Shown: one piece after another, positions 16,559-26,285 of the stretch
Layout of the letters: each line of letters starts with the position of its first letter
Position numbering within the stretch: the first letter of the stretch is position 1
Assembly (NCBI RefSeq): GCF_008386565.1
Contig: NZ_VUKA01000016.1
Location: 1 to 48,242 of the forward strand
Source: Teichococcus oryzae
GTDB taxonomy: Bacteria; Pseudomonadota; Alphaproteobacteria; Acetobacterales; Acetobacteraceae
DNA: 48,242 nucleotides
Direction of reading: 5' to 3'
Notes under the pieces: model-generated
The model's input: the letters and a program-made list of their open reading frames with translations, nothing else
Database searches by the model: none
Told to the model about the DNA's origin: nothing
Position numbers and translations under genes: made by a program

Positions 16559-17860
16559 TTAACCGGCGCCCTGGCCGAGGCGCAGGGCAATGGAGCGGGC
16601 ATGGGCGGACAGGCCCTCCGCCTCGGCCAGGGCCACGGCGGCGGGGCCGATGGCGTCCAGCCCGCGCCGCTCGGCGCTGATCCAGGTGGTGCGCTTCAGG
16701 AAGTCGAACACCGACAGGCCGGAAGCGAAGCGGGCGGTGCGGCCGGTGGGCAGCACATGGTTGGGCCCGGCCACGTAGTCGCCCAGCGCCTCGGGGCAGT
16801 TGGCGCCGAGGAAGGCGGCGCCGGCATGGCGGATGCGGGCGAACAGGGCCTGCGGCTCGGCCACCATGACCTCCAGGTGCTCGGGCGCCAGGCGGTCCAC
16901 CAGGGCGGCGCCTTCCTCCCAGTCGCGCACCACGATGATGGCGCCATGCTTCTCCCAGGAGGCGCCGGCGATGGCGGAGCGGGGCAGGGTCGTGAGATGC
17001 TCGGCCACCGCATGCTCGACGGCATGGGCCATCTGCGCGCTGGTGGTGATCAGGATGGCCTGGGCGCTTTCATCGTGCTCGGCCTGGGCCAGCAGGTCGA
17101 TGGCGATCAGCGACGGGTTCTGCGACGCGTCGGCCAGCACCACCACCTCGGAAGGCCCGGCGATGGAATCGATGCCGACGCGGCCGAAGACCTGGCGCTT
17201 GGCCTCCGCGACATAGGCGTTGCCGGGGCCGGCGATGCGGTCCACCGGGGCGATGCTTTCGGTGCCCCAGGCCAGGGCGGCGATGGCCTGGGCGCCGCCG
17301 ATGCGCCAGATCTCGGTCACGCCGGCCCGGTGCGCGGCGGCCAGCACCAGGTCGTTCAGCACGCCATCGGGCGTCGGCACCGCCATCGCGATGCGCTGCA
17401 CCCCGGCGACGGCGGCCGGCACCGCGTTCATCAGCACCGAGGACGGGTAGGCGGCCTTGCCGCCCGGCACATAGATGCCGACCGCATCCACCGCGCCCCA
17501 GCGCATGCCGAGCGTCAGGCCCAGCGTGTCGTCCAGCTCCACGTCGTTCGGCAGCTGGGCGGCGTGGAAGCGCTCGATGCGGGTGGCGGCGAGGTCCAGC
17601 GCGTCCAGCAATTCGGGCGCGCAGCGGGCGCGGGCCGCGTCGATCTCGGCGGCGGAAACCCGCAGCCCCGCGGCGCCTTCCGGCTGCCAGCGATCGAAGC
17701 GGGCCGTAAGGTCGAGCAACGCCGCGTCGCGGCCCTTGCGGACCTCCGCAATGATGGAGGCCACCGCCGCATCCACCTGCGCGGTGGTTTCCCGCGCCTG
17801 GTCGAGCAGAGCGCGGAACTCGGCCTCGAAGCCGGACTGGGTGGTGGACAGGCGGATCAT
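16559..17860 (-). CDS. hisD: Histidinol dehydrogenase
   Basis: A 433-residue enzyme for the last two oxidations of histidine synthesis (histidinol to histidine, NAD-dependent, zinc). Visible marks are RIAGPGNAYVAEAKRQVFG, AGPSEVVVLAD, the zinc ligands Gln and His in LLAQAEHDESAQ, the catalytic Glu-His in LAPEHLEV, and GPNHVLPTG. Length is normal for HisD. It lies 34 bases downstream of hisG. Confidence 0.97.
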   Translation of the reverse strand: MIRLSTTQSGFEAEFRALLDQARETTAQVDAAVASIIAEVRKGRDAALLDLTARFDRWQPEGAAGLRVSAAEIDAARARCAPELLDALDLAATRIERFHAAQLPNDVELDDTLGLTLGMRWGAVDAVGIYVPGGKAAYPSSVLMNAVPAAVAGVQRIAMAVPTPDGVLNDLVLAAAHRAGVTEIWRIGGAQAIAALAWGTESIAPVDRIAGPGNAYVAEAKRQVFGRVGIDSIAGPSEVVVLADASQNPSLIAIDLLAQAEHDESAQAILITTSAQMAHAVEHAVAEHLTTLPRSAIAGASWEKHGAIIVVRDWEEGAALVDRLAPEHLEVMVAEPQALFARIRHAGAAFLGANCPEALGDYVAGPNHVLPTGRTARFASGLSVFDFLKRTTWISAERRGLDAIGPAAVALAEAEGLSAHARSIALRLGQGAG

Positions 17861-17894
17861 GGCGCGGGTTCCAGGGTGGGGCGGACGGCCTGCA

Positions 17895-18593
17895 TCAGGC
17901 GCTGGCCAGGGCGGCGCGGAAGCGGGACAGCCATTCGCCGATCGCCTCCGGCCTTGTCTTCAGCGCTGTGCGGTTGACGATCAAGCGGGAGGTGACCTGG
18001 GCGATCACGTCGGTTTCCACCAGCCCGTTGGCCTTCAGGGTGGAGCCGGTCTGCACCAGGTCGACGATCAGCCGCGACAGGCCAAGGGAGGGGGCCAGCT
18101 CCATGGCGCCGTTGAGATGGACCACCTCGGCCTGGATGCCCTTGGCGGCGAAATGCCGGCGGGCGATGTTGGGATACTTGCTGGCCACCGCGACGCGCGA
18201 TTGCCGCGCCATGCCCTGGGCGCCGGCGCCGCCCACCGGCTCGGCCACCGAAACGCGGCAGGCGCCGATGCCGAGGTCGAGCGGGGCATAGATCTCGGGG
18301 TAGTCGAACTCCATCAGCACGTCGGCTCCGCAGATGCCGATCTGCGCCGCGCCGAAGGCCACAAAGGTCGCGACGTCGAAGGAACGGACCCGGATCACGT
18401 CGAGATCGGGGTCGTTGGTCTCAAAGCGCAGGCGGCGGGAGGTTTCGTCATGGAAATCGGCGGCCGGCCGGATGCCGGCGCGCGCCAGCAGCGGCGACAC
18501 CTCCTTGAGGATGCGCCCCTTGGGCAGCGCCAGGACGAGCTGGGCGCCCTCGGCGCCGCTGGCTGTGGTCTTGTGGTTGATGGGCTGGTCCAT
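17895..18593 (-). CDS. hisG: ATP phosphoribosyltransferase, short form
   Basis: A 232-residue catalytic subunit that starts histidine synthesis by joining ATP and PRPP. Characteristic segments are LALPKGRILKEVSPLL, RSFDVATFVAFGAAQIGICG, and the PRPP loop in IVDLVQTGSTLKANGL. It lacks the C-terminal regulatory domain of the long form, so it should need the HisS-like partner HisZ, which is not in this window. I chose the ATG at 18593; an in-frame extension to 18692 would run into the end of murA. It is 37 bases from murA and 34 from hisD. Confidence 0.94.
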   Translation of the reverse strand: MDQPINHKTTASGAEGAQLVLALPKGRILKEVSPLLARAGIRPAADFHDETSRRLRFETNDPDLDVIRVRSFDVATFVAFGAAQIGICGADVLMEFDYPEIYAPLDLGIGACRVSVAEPVGGAGAQGMARQSRVAVASKYPNIARRHFAAKGIQAEVVHLNGAMELAPSLGLSRLIVDLVQTGSTLKANGLVETDVIAQVTSRLIVNRTALKTRPEAIGEWLSRFRAALASA

Positions 18594-18630
18594 GGGCGGT
18601 TCTATCACTGCCTTGGCATGCCGTGCCAGA

Positions 18631-19896
18631 TCAGCCGGCGATGCGCTCGATGTCGGCGCCGGCGGCTGCCAGCTTCTGTTCCACCCGCTCATAGCCGCGG
18701 TCGAGGTGGTAAACGCGGTTCACCACCGTCTCGCCCTCGGCGGCCAGGCCGGCGATGATCAGCGAAACGGAGGCGCGCAGATCCGTCGCCATGACCGGGG
18801 CGCCGGACAGCTTGCCGACGCCACGCACAATGGCGGAGGAACCGTGCGCGTTGATCCGCGCACCCATGCGCGTCAGCTCCGGGACGTGCATGAAGCGGTT
18901 CTCGAAGATCGTTTCCGTGATCATCGAGGCGCCTTCGGCCACCGCCATCAGCGCCATGAACTGGGCCTGCATGTCGGTGGCGAAGCCGGGGAAGGGCTCC
19001 GTCATCACATCGACGCCGTGCAGGCCGTTCAGGCGGCGGGCGCGCACGCCATCGGCTTCCTCCAGCAGTTCCACCCCGGCTTCGCGCAGGGAGCGGGTGC
19101 AGGCGCCGAACAGGTCGAGCCGCATCCCTTCGAGCAGCAGCTCGCCGCCGGTGATGGCGCCGGCGCAGGCGAAGGTGCCGGCCTCGATGCGATCGGGCAG
19201 GATGGGGTGGGCGGTGCCATGCAGGCTGTCCACCCCCTCGATCACCAGCCGGTCGGTGCCGATGCCCTCGATGCGCGCGCCCATCGAGAGCAGGCAATGG
19301 GCGAGATCGCTGATCTCCGGCTCGCGGGCCGCGTTGACCAGCTCGGTGGTGCCTTCCGCCAGGGTGGCGGCCATCAGCAGGTTCTCGGTGGCGCCCGCGG
19401 CAACCTGGGTGAACAGGATGCGGGCACCCTTGAGGCGGCCGCCATCGGGCACGCGGGCATTGATGTAGCCGGCGTCCAGCTCGATCACCGCACCCATCTG
19501 CTCCAGCCCCTTCAGGTGGAGATCGACGGGGCGGGTGCCGATGGCGCAGCCGCCGGGCAGAGAAACGCGGGCCTGGCCGTAGCGCGCCAGCAGCGGCCCC
19601 AGCACCAGCACCGAGGCGCGCATCTTGCGCACCAGGTCATAGGGCGCCTCGAAATCGGTGGCGGCGCCATCGAGGGAGATGCGGCGGGAGGCGGTGTCAT
19701 GCTCCACCCGCAGGCCGTGCTGCGCCAGCAATCCCCCCATGGTGGCGATGTCGGACAGCGCCGGCGCGTTGGTCAGCACCACCGCCTCATGCGTCAGCAG
19801 GCCGGTGGCCATCAGCGGCAGCGCCGCGTTCTTGGCGCCGCCAATGGCGATGCGGCCCTCAAGGCGGCGGCCGCCGCGAATGCGGATGCGGTCCAT
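18631..19896 (-). CDS. murA: UDP-N-acetylglucosamine 1-carboxyvinyltransferase
   Basis: A 421-residue EPSP-synthase-fold enzyme for the first committed step of peptidoglycan synthesis. The Lys22-Asn23 pair is present in [10 protein letters not shown], and the PEP-reactive, fosfomycin-targeted cysteine is Cys117 in [15 protein letters not shown]. Length is typical. It starts 15 bases after dcd and is followed by hisG, a conserved order in related alphaproteobacteria. Confidence 0.97.
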   Translation of the reverse strand: MDRIRIRGGRRLEGRIAIGGAKNAALPLMATGLLTHEAVVLTNAPALSDIATMGGLLAQHGLRVEHDTASRRISLDGAATDFEAPYDLVRKMRASVLVLGPLLARYGQARVSLPGGCAIGTRPVDLHLKGLEQMGAVIELDAGYINARVPDGGRLKGARILFTQVAAGATENLLMAATLAEGTTELVNAAREPEISDLAHCLLSMGARIEGIGTDRLVIEGVDSLHGTAHPILPDRIEAGTFACAGAITGGELLLEGMRLDLFGACTRSLREAGVELLEEADGVRARRLNGLHGVDVMTEPFPGFATDMQAQFMALMAVAEGASMITETIFENRFMHVPELTRMGARINAHGSSAIVRGVGKLSGAPVMATDLRASVSLIIAGLAAEGETVVNRVYHLDRGYERVEQKLAAAGADIERIAG

Positions 19897-19911
19897 GCGG
19901 GGGATTTTCCC

Positions 19912-20466
19912 TTACAGCTTCGGCAGCGAGACGCCGCGCTGGCCCATATACTTGCCGCGGCGGTCCGCATAGGAGACCTCGGGCTCGCCCGCGCCCTGCA
20001 GGAACAGGAACTGGCAGATGCCCTCATTGGCGTAGATGCGGGCGGGCAGCGGGGTGGTGTTGGAAATCTCGATGGTGACCTGGCCTTCCCATTCCGGCTC
20101 CAGCGGGGTCACGTTCACGATCAGGCCGCAGCGGGCATAGGTGGACTTGCCGAGGCAGATCACCAGCACGTCGCGCGGGATGCGGAAATATTCCACCGTG
20201 TGGGCGAGCGCGAAGGAATTGGGCGGAATGATGCAGGTGTCGCCCTTGCGGGTGACGAAGCTGTCCTCGGCGAACTTCTTGGGGTCCACCAATGCGTTGT
20301 CCACATTGGTGAAGACCTTGAACTCATCCGCCACGCGGGCGTCATAGCCATAGGAGGACAGGCCGAAGGAGATCACCCCCTCGCGGCGCTGGCTTTCAAC
20401 GAAGGGTTCGATCATGCCGTTCTCCGTCGCCATGCGGCGGATCCAGCTGTCGGGCATGATGGGCAT
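19912..20466 (-). CDS. dcd: dCTP deaminase
   Basis: A 184-residue homotrimeric enzyme that converts dCTP to dUTP for thymidylate synthesis. Family segments are [10 protein letters not shown] near the start, [24 protein letters not shown], and [17 protein letters not shown], which carries the expected catalytic glutamate (TIEISN). The ATG at 20466 gives the normal length and N-terminus. The frame stays open upstream across the tRNA-Thr gene, but that part is not coding. Confidence 0.95.
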   Translation of the reverse strand: MPIMPDSWIRRMATENGMIEPFVESQRREGVISFGLSSYGYDARVADEFKVFTNVDNALVDPKKFAEDSFVTRKGDTCIIPPNSFALAHTVEYFRIPRDVLVICLGKSTYARCGLIVNVTPLEPEWEGQVTIEISNTTPLPARIYANEGICQFLFLQGAGEPEVSYADRRGKYMGQRGVSLPKL

Positions 20467-20576
20467 GGGCCAGGTTCCGTGCGGCGGCGGGACGGGAAGG
20501 TCGGCCGGGATACCGCAGGGTGGCGCCAGGGGCAACCATCCAGGCAATAACCGCCAGGGCTGCCCGGCGCCGCGTG

Positions 20577-20744
20577 TCAGTCCCGCGGCCGGGGCGGTGG
20601 AGGCGGGGCCTCGCCCTCGGCCCGGGCGCGGCTTTGCGCCTTGCGGCGGCGCAGATTCTCGCGCAGCGCGGCGGCGCGGCGGGCTTCGCGTTCGGCCTGG
20701 GCCATGGCGGCAGGGGTCTTGGGTGGTTCGGGAGGCTGGGCCAT
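20577..20744 (-). CDS. Small basic Arg/Ala-rich protein, 55 residues
   Basis: A 55-residue frame, ATG at 20744, beginning [20 protein letters not shown], followed by a strongly basic helix-forming segment ([16 protein letters not shown]) and a Pro-rich end. It lies between dcd and tRNA-Thr in the same direction. Short proteins with an [10 protein letters not shown]-like core recur in related alphaproteobacteria as far as I recall, which supports its being real. Function is unknown; a nucleic-acid or ribosome-associated role would fit the charge but is a guess. Confidence 0.6.
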   Translation of the reverse strand: MAQPPEPPKTPAAMAQAEREARRAAALRENLRRRKAQSRARAEGEAPPPPPRPRD

Positions 20745-20765
20745 CGGGCGACGGGACCGGAAGAA

Positions 20766-20840
<75 letters not shown>

Positions 20841-21037
20841 GGGCGCCGTGAAAGCGAGGCGGTTCCTAGGCGGAAGCGGCCGGCCGCGCAAGAGCCGATC
20901 TGCGATTGGAAGCGATTTCGGCCGCTTATCGCGGCGAAACCTGCTTGGCGGTTCCTATCTGCCCCAGGGAGGGGCTGCCCGGAGGGCCGGCGCCCGTCCG
21001 ATGGTTCCACCCGGTCCGGCCCACGGCCCGGGTGGCT

Positions 21038-21898
21038 TCAATAGACGATGAAGCCCTTGATGGCATCCATCATCGCCTCCGGCTCGTCGGCGCGGATGGA
21101 ATGGCTGCTGTTGCGGAAGACGCGGAGGTCGGAGCCGGGGATCAGGCGGTGGATCTCCTCGGAAAACTCGGGGGCGCAGATCCAGTCATGCGCGCCGGCC
21201 AGGACCAGCGTGCGCGCGGTGATGTTCCGCAATTCCGGCCTCAGGTCGAAGGAACGCAGGAAGCCACCGGGGCGGAAGGCGCGGTTCAGGGCCTCCGGCT
21301 CATGCAGGGCGCGGGCGCGGCCGTCGCGGCTCTTGGCCTCATCGAAGGTGGTGGAGTAAAGCGGCCCCATCACGGCGTAATAGTGCTTCAGCTTCTCCAC
21401 CGTATCCAGCGCGCCATCCCACAGCATCTGGCAGACGCGCTGTTGTTCCGGCGTGCCGCGCTCCGCCACGATCTGCTGCGCGCGGGCCACGAAGCCGGAA
21501 TGCGCGGCGGTGACAACGCAGACAAGGTGCGACACGGCCTCGGGGTAGCGCGCCGCATGCGCCATCGCCACCATGCCGCCATAGGAGGTGCCGATGGACA
21601 CCACCGGCCCAAGGCCAAGATGCCGGCGCAGCGCCTCCAGGTCCTCGACATTCTCGTCCAGCGTGTAGCGTGCCGGATCGCCCCTGGCCGAGCGGCCCTG
21701 GCCACGATGATCGACATAGACGAGCTGCATGCGCTCCGCGAGGGGCGAGAAGCCGGGCTTGAAGCCGCTGTGGTCGCCCCCCGGCCCGCCATGCAGGATC
21801 ATGGCAACGGGGCGCTCGCGCATGCGCGGGCCATCCGGCACCAGTCCCATGCCCTCGATGTCGAAGAAGATCTCGGTGCCGCGAAGGCGCGCAAGCAT
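21038..21898 (-). CDS. Alpha/beta hydrolase, prolyl-iminopeptidase-like
   Basis: A 286-residue alpha/beta-hydrolase. HGGPGGDHSGF (from residue 36) is the oxyanion-hole motif of the proline iminopeptidase group, VDHRGQGRS follows, the nucleophile serine is in GTSYGGMVA, the acid is probably Asp in LAGAHDWICAPE, and the histidine is in RNSSHSIRADEP. GAGGGG precedes the ATG at 21898. The gene begins 11 bases after the ThDP-enzyme stop, so the two form an operon. It might be a peptidase or an esterase/hydrolase acting on a product of the ThDP enzyme; the sequence does not decide. Confidence 0.85.
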   Translation of the reverse strand: MLARLRGTEIFFDIEGMGLVPDGPRMRERPVAMILHGGPGGDHSGFKPGFSPLAERMQLVYVDHRGQGRSARGDPARYTLDENVEDLEALRRHLGLGPVVSIGTSYGGMVAMAHAARYPEAVSHLVCVVTAAHSGFVARAQQIVAERGTPEQQRVCQMLWDGALDTVEKLKHYYAVMGPLYSTTFDEAKSRDGRARALHEPEALNRAFRPGGFLRSFDLRPELRNITARTLVLAGAHDWICAPEFSEEIHRLIPGSDLRVFRNSSHSIRADEPEAMMDAIKGFIVY

Positions 21899-21909
21899 CG
21901 GGCTGCCCC

Positions 21910-23547
21910 TCAGGTCACCGGCAGGCGAGCCTTCAGCTCGTCCACCAGCACGCGGGTGTTCTCGGAATAATCCACCGGCACGGTGACGAGGTGGACGCCG
22001 CCCTCGGTGAAGGCCTGCTCCAGCGTCGGCACGAAATCGCCGATCGCCGACACTCGCCAGCCCTTGGCGCCGTAGCTCTCGGCGTAGCGCACGAAATCCG
22101 GGTTGCCGAAGGTCATGCCGAAATCGGCGAACCGGTCCACGGCCTGCTTCCAGCGGATCATGCCATAGGCGCCATCCTCCAGGATCAGCACCACCAGGTT
22201 CAGCTTCAGGCGGATGGCGGTTTCCATTTCCTGGCTGTTCATCATGAAGCCGCCATCGCCGCACACGGCCAGCACGCGCCGCCCGGGATGCAGCATCGCC
22301 GCCATCATCGCCGAGGGCAGGCCGGCGCCCATGGTGGCCAGCGCATTGTCCAGCAGCAGCGTGTTCGCCTGCGTCGTGCGGTAGTTGCGGGCGAACCAGA
22401 TCTTGTACATGCCGTTGTCGAGCGCGACGATGCCATCGGCCGGGATCACCTGCCGGACGTCATGCACGATGCGCTGCGGCGTGAAGCGTTCCTCGGTCGC
22501 GCGGTCGGCGATGCGGGCCAGGATGCCCTCCCGCAGCGGCAGCAAGGCCCCGGCATTGGGAATGCGTCCCTCGATGCGGTCGGCCAGCAGGCGAAGCGAG
22601 GGGCCGATATCGCCCACCACCTCGGCCTGCGGGAAGTAGACCTGCTCCACTGTCGCCGGCTGGTAGCCGACATAGATTACCTGCGGCCCGCCGGGGCCCA
22701 TGATGAAGGGCGGCTTCTCGATGGTGTCGTGGCCGATGGTGATGATCAGGTCGGCGCGCTCGATCGCCTCATGGACATAGTCGCGCTCGGACAAGGCGGC
22801 CGTGCCCATGTAGAGCGCCGTGCCGCCCGGCACCGTGCCCTTGCCCATCTGCGTGGTGAAATAGGGGATGCCGCTGCGCAGCACGAACTGCGCGAGATCG
22901 GCGGTGGAGCGCGGGCGGGAGGCGGCGGCGCCCAGCATCACCAACGGCCGCTGGGCGGCCAGGATCATCGCCGCGGCACGGTCCAGCGCCTCGGCCCCGG
23001 CCAGCGGCAGGTCGGCCGGGTGCGGCGGGATCATCGGCAGCGCGCCGCATTCCTCCGCGGCGATGTCCTCGGGCAGTTCCAGATGCACCGGGCCGGGCCG
23101 CTCCTCGGCGGCGATGCGGAAGGCCTCCCGCACCAGGGTCGGGATCATCTGCGGCGAGACGATCTGCCGCGACAGCTTGGTCAGCGGCTTCATCGAGGCC
23201 ACCACGTCCACCACCTGGAACCGCGCCTGGCGGGAGGACAGGATGCCCTTCTGCCCGGTGATCATCACCATCGGCATGGCGCCCAGATGCGCATAGGCGG
23301 CGCCAGTGGACAGGTTCAGCGCGCCCGGCCCCAGCGTGGAGATGCAGACGCCGGGCCGGCCGGTCAACCGGCCATAGGTCGCGGCCATGAAGGCGGCAGC
23401 CTGCTCATGCCGGGTCAGTACCAGCTCGATCGGGGAATGGCGAAGCGATTCCAGCACGTCGAGGTTTTCCTCGCCGGGCACGCCGAAGATGCGGTCCACA
23501 CCTTCATTGGCCAGCGCCGCCACCAGCAGGTCTGATCCTTTGGCCAT
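21910..23547 (-). CDS. Acetolactate synthase-like ThDP-dependent enzyme
   Basis: A 545-residue thiamine-diphosphate enzyme with the three-domain layout of acetolactate synthase large subunits. The activating glutamate is Glu48 in LTRHEQAAAFMA, and the ThDP/Mg motif is GDGGFMMNSQEMETA with RLKLNLVVLILED after it. LGPGALNLSTGAAYA and GPVHLELPEDIAAEE are typical of the AlsS/IlvB branch. No regulatory small subunit (IlvN-like) gene is adjacent, which fits a catabolic acetolactate synthase or a related ThDP lyase. It is divergent from ligD, 149 bases apart. Confidence 0.85.
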   Translation of the reverse strand: MAKGSDLLVAALANEGVDRIFGVPGEENLDVLESLRHSPIELVLTRHEQAAAFMAATYGRLTGRPGVCISTLGPGALNLSTGAAYAHLGAMPMVMITGQKGILSSRQARFQVVDVVASMKPLTKLSRQIVSPQMIPTLVREAFRIAAEERPGPVHLELPEDIAAEECGALPMIPPHPADLPLAGAEALDRAAAMILAAQRPLVMLGAAASRPRSTADLAQFVLRSGIPYFTTQMGKGTVPGGTALYMGTAALSERDYVHEAIERADLIITIGHDTIEKPPFIMGPGGPQVIYVGYQPATVEQVYFPQAEVVGDIGPSLRLLADRIEGRIPNAGALLPLREGILARIADRATEERFTPQRIVHDVRQVIPADGIVALDNGMYKIWFARNYRTTQANTLLLDNALATMGAGLPSAMMAAMLHPGRRVLAVCGDGGFMMNSQEMETAIRLKLNLVVLILEDGAYGMIRWKQAVDRFADFGMTFGNPDFVRYAESYGAKGWRVSAIGDFVPTLEQAFTEGGVHLVTVPVDYSENTRVLVDELKARLPVT

Positions 23548-23696
23548 GGAAAGCTTCCTTCGGGTTGCGGGAACGATGTTAGGGCAGCCATCCGAGGAGG
23601 CAACCCGGAGGCGGGGGTGACCCAGGCAACCGGACGGCGGCGCCCGCGCTTATTCCATGCCGCCATCGCCACGATGGCGCCGGGGAGGGCTCCGCC

Positions 23697-26285
23697 ATGC
23701 CGCAGGCCGCAGGACAGCTCGAACGCTACCATGCCCGCCGGGATTTCAGGGTCACGGCGGAGCCGCGCGGGGAGGCGGGCCGTCAGGCCGGCAAGGCGCC
23801 GGTCTTCGTGGTGCAGAAGCACGATGCCAGCCGCCTGCACTGGGATTTCCGGCTGGAGCATGACGGCGTGCTGTGGAGCTGGGCGGTGCCGAAGGGCCCG
23901 TCGCTCGACCCGGCGGACAAGCGGCTGGCGGTGCATGTGGAAGACCACCCGCTGGATTACGCGGGCTTCGCCGGCACCATCCCGGAAGGCCAGTATGGCG
24001 CCGGAACCGTGGAGCGCTGGGATTTCGGCACCTGGTCCGGCCCGCCCGATCCCGCCGCCGCGCTGCGCAAGGGCGAGCTGAAATTCACCTTGAAGGGCCG
24101 CCGGCTCAAGGGCGCCTTCGTGCTGGTGCGGCTGAAGCCGCGCGGGCGGGAGAAGGCGGAGAACTGGCTGCTCATCAAGGAACGGGACGGGCGGGAGCGG
24201 CAGGGCGCGGATGCCGCCGCCCTGGAACGCGCGGTCCGCGTTTCGCAGCCCGGCCGCGCCGCCCGCGCCAAGGGCGACCCGGCGCCGGCCCGCAAGCCGC
24301 GGGTGGCCACCAGGGCCACGAAGCCGAAGCCGCAGCCCGATGCCGACCAGCCACCGGCCCCCGGCGCGCGGCGCGGCCGAATGCCGCGCGCGCCGCGCCC
24401 GCAACTGGCGCAGCTTGTCGAGGAGTTGCCGGAGGAATCCGGCTGGCTGAACGAGGTGAAGTTCGATGGCTACCGCCTGCTGCTGCGCATCGAGGGCGGG
24501 CAGGTGCAGGCTGTGACGCGCGGCGAGCAGGACTGGACCGCGCGGCTTCCCGCCCTGGCGCGGAAGCTGGCGGAGCTGCAAAGCGGCGATGCGCTGCTGG
24601 ATGCCGAGCTGGTGGCGCTGCGCCCAGATGGCGTGTCCTCCTTCGCGCAGTTGCAGCGCGCCTTGTCCGAGAAGCGTGACGACAGCCTGTACCTGTACGT
24701 GTTCGACCTGCTGCACTGGCGCGGCTGGGACCTGCGCGGCTGCGCCCTGGCGGACCGCAAGGCCCTGCTGCGCGTGGCGTTGCGCTTCAACGACACGGTG
24801 CGCTTCAGCGACCATGTGGAAGGGCAGGCCGGTGCCATGCGGCGGCAGGCCTGCGCCATGGGGCTCGAAGGCATCATCGCCAAGCGGGCCGACGCGCCTT
24901 ACCGCGAAGGGCGCGGCGCCGATTGGCGCAAATTGAAATGCGGCCATCGCGAGGAGCTGGTGGTGCTGGGCTGGACCGATCCGAAGGGCACGCGCAGCAG
25001 CCTGGGCGCCTTGCAGATGGGCTTCTGGGATGAAGCCGGCACGTTGCACTATGCGGGCGGCGTCGGCACCGGCTTCGACGCGGCCGAGCTGCGCCGGCTG
25101 CGCAAGCGGCTCGACCGCATTCCCGCCGGGCCGCCGCGCGACCTGCATTACGCCGATGAACCGCCGGAGCGCGGCATCCACTGGGTGCAGCCCGAACTGG
25201 TCGCTGAGCTGCAATTCGCCGGATGGACCGGCGCGGGCCGCATCCGGCAGGCCGTGTATCTCGGGCTCCGCGAGGACAAGCGCGGGCGCGATGTGGTGCG
25301 CGAGGCGCCGGGAACCGAGAAGCCCCGCCGCCGCATGCGCTCCCTGGCTGTGCCGCGCATCCTGCGCATCGCCCGCGATGGCATCGCCGAGACAAGGGAG
25401 CGCGCCGTGAAGCCGCTCGGTGAGCCAGTCCTGTCGCATCCCGGGCGTGAATTGTGGCCCGGCATCACCAAGGCCGACCTGGCGCAATACTGGCGCGACG
25501 TGGCGCCGCATGCGCTGCCGGAACTGGCGGGCCGGCCACTCGCGGTGCTGCGCTGCCCCGAGGGCATCGGCGGCGAGCATTTCTTCCAGAAGCATGCCAT
25601 GCGCGGCCAACCCCGGGCCTTGCGCGCGGGCAAGCATGGCGGCGCCCCTTATCTGGTGCTGGACGACGTGAACGGGCTGATCGCCTGCGCCCAGCTTTCG
25701 GCCATCGAGTTGCATGCCTGGGGCGCGCGCGAGGATGACCCGGACCATCCCGACCGCCTGGTCTTTGACCTCGATCCCGGGGAAGGCGTTGCCTTCGACG
25801 CCGTGGTGAAGGCCGCCAAGGAGGTGCGCGCGCGTCTGAAGGCCATGGGGCTGGAAAGCTTCTGCCGAACCTCCGGCGGCAAGGGCCTGCATGTGGTGGT
25901 GCCCATCGCGCGCGGGCCGGGCTGGGACGCGGTGCGCGATTTCTGCCGGAGCTTCGCCGAAGCCCTCTCCGCCGAGGCGCCGGACCGCTACCTGTCCAAG
26001 GTTTCCAAGGCGGCGCGGCGTGGCCGTATCCTGGTGGACTGGCTGCGCAACGGCAAGGGCGCCACCGCCGTCGCCTCCTTCTGCCCGCGCGCGCGGCCCG
26101 GCGCCGGCGTGGCGACGCCGCTGCGCTGGGCGGAAGTGAAGCACGGCCTCGATCCGCAGCAATTCACCCTGCACAGCATCCGTGACCGGCTGCGCCGGCA
26201 GCGGCGCGACCCCTGGGGCGACTGGCGCGACATGGCGCAGGAGCTTCCGCCGCCGCCCACCCCGAAGAAGAGGCTGATCCGATGA
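23697..26285 (+). CDS. ligD: Multifunctional DNA ligase D of bacterial end joining
   Basis: An 862-residue fusion in the order phosphoesterase, ligase, polymerase. The 3'-phosphoesterase region (about 1-175) has KHDASRLHWDFRLEHDG and VPKGPS. The ATP-dependent ligase domain has the nucleotidyl-accepting Lys254 in NEVKFDGYR, then GLEGIIAKR and DWRKLKC. The primase-like polymerase domain (about 555-850) has the metal aspartates in FDLDPGEGV and GGKGLHVVVPI. The linkers are Arg/Lys/Pro-rich. GGAGGG lies just before the ATG at 23697. The stop overlaps the ku start by four bases. Together these make the two-component non-homologous end-joining system. Confidence 0.97.
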   Translation: MPQAAGQLERYHARRDFRVTAEPRGEAGRQAGKAPVFVVQKHDASRLHWDFRLEHDGVLWSWAVPKGPSLDPADKRLAVHVEDHPLDYAGFAGTIPEGQYGAGTVERWDFGTWSGPPDPAAALRKGELKFTLKGRRLKGAFVLVRLKPRGREKAENWLLIKERDGRERQGADAAALERAVRVSQPGRAARAKGDPAPARKPRVATRATKPKPQPDADQPPAPGARRGRMPRAPRPQLAQLVEELPEESGWLNEVKFDGYRLLLRIEGGQVQAVTRGEQDWTARLPALARKLAELQSGDALLDAELVALRPDGVSSFAQLQRALSEKRDDSLYLYVFDLLHWRGWDLRGCALADRKALLRVALRFNDTVRFSDHVEGQAGAMRRQACAMGLEGIIAKRADAPYREGRGADWRKLKCGHREELVVLGWTDPKGTRSSLGALQMGFWDEAGTLHYAGGVGTGFDAAELRRLRKRLDRIPAGPPRDLHYADEPPERGIHWVQPELVAELQFAGWTGAGRIRQAVYLGLREDKRGRDVVREAPGTEKPRRRMRSLAVPRILRIARDGIAETRERAVKPLGEPVLSHPGRELWPGITKADLAQYWRDVAPHALPELAGRPLAVLRCPEGIGGEHFFQKHAMRGQPRALRAGKHGGAPYLVLDDVNGLIACAQLSAIELHAWGAREDDPDHPDRLVFDLDPGEGVAFDAVVKAAKEVRARLKAMGLESFCRTSGGKGLHVVVPIARGPGWDAVRDFCRSFAEALSAEAPDRYLSKVSKAARRGRILVDWLRNGKGATAVASFCPRARPGAGVATPLRWAEVKHGLDPQQFTLHSIRDRLRRQRRDPWGDWRDMAQELPPPPTPKKRLIR

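Noticed and set aside
23415-26174. Minus-strand frame of 919 codons opposite ligD
   Set aside because: Antisense shadow; ligD has catalytic motifs on the plus strand, this frame has none and its end overlaps the ThDP gene in another frame.
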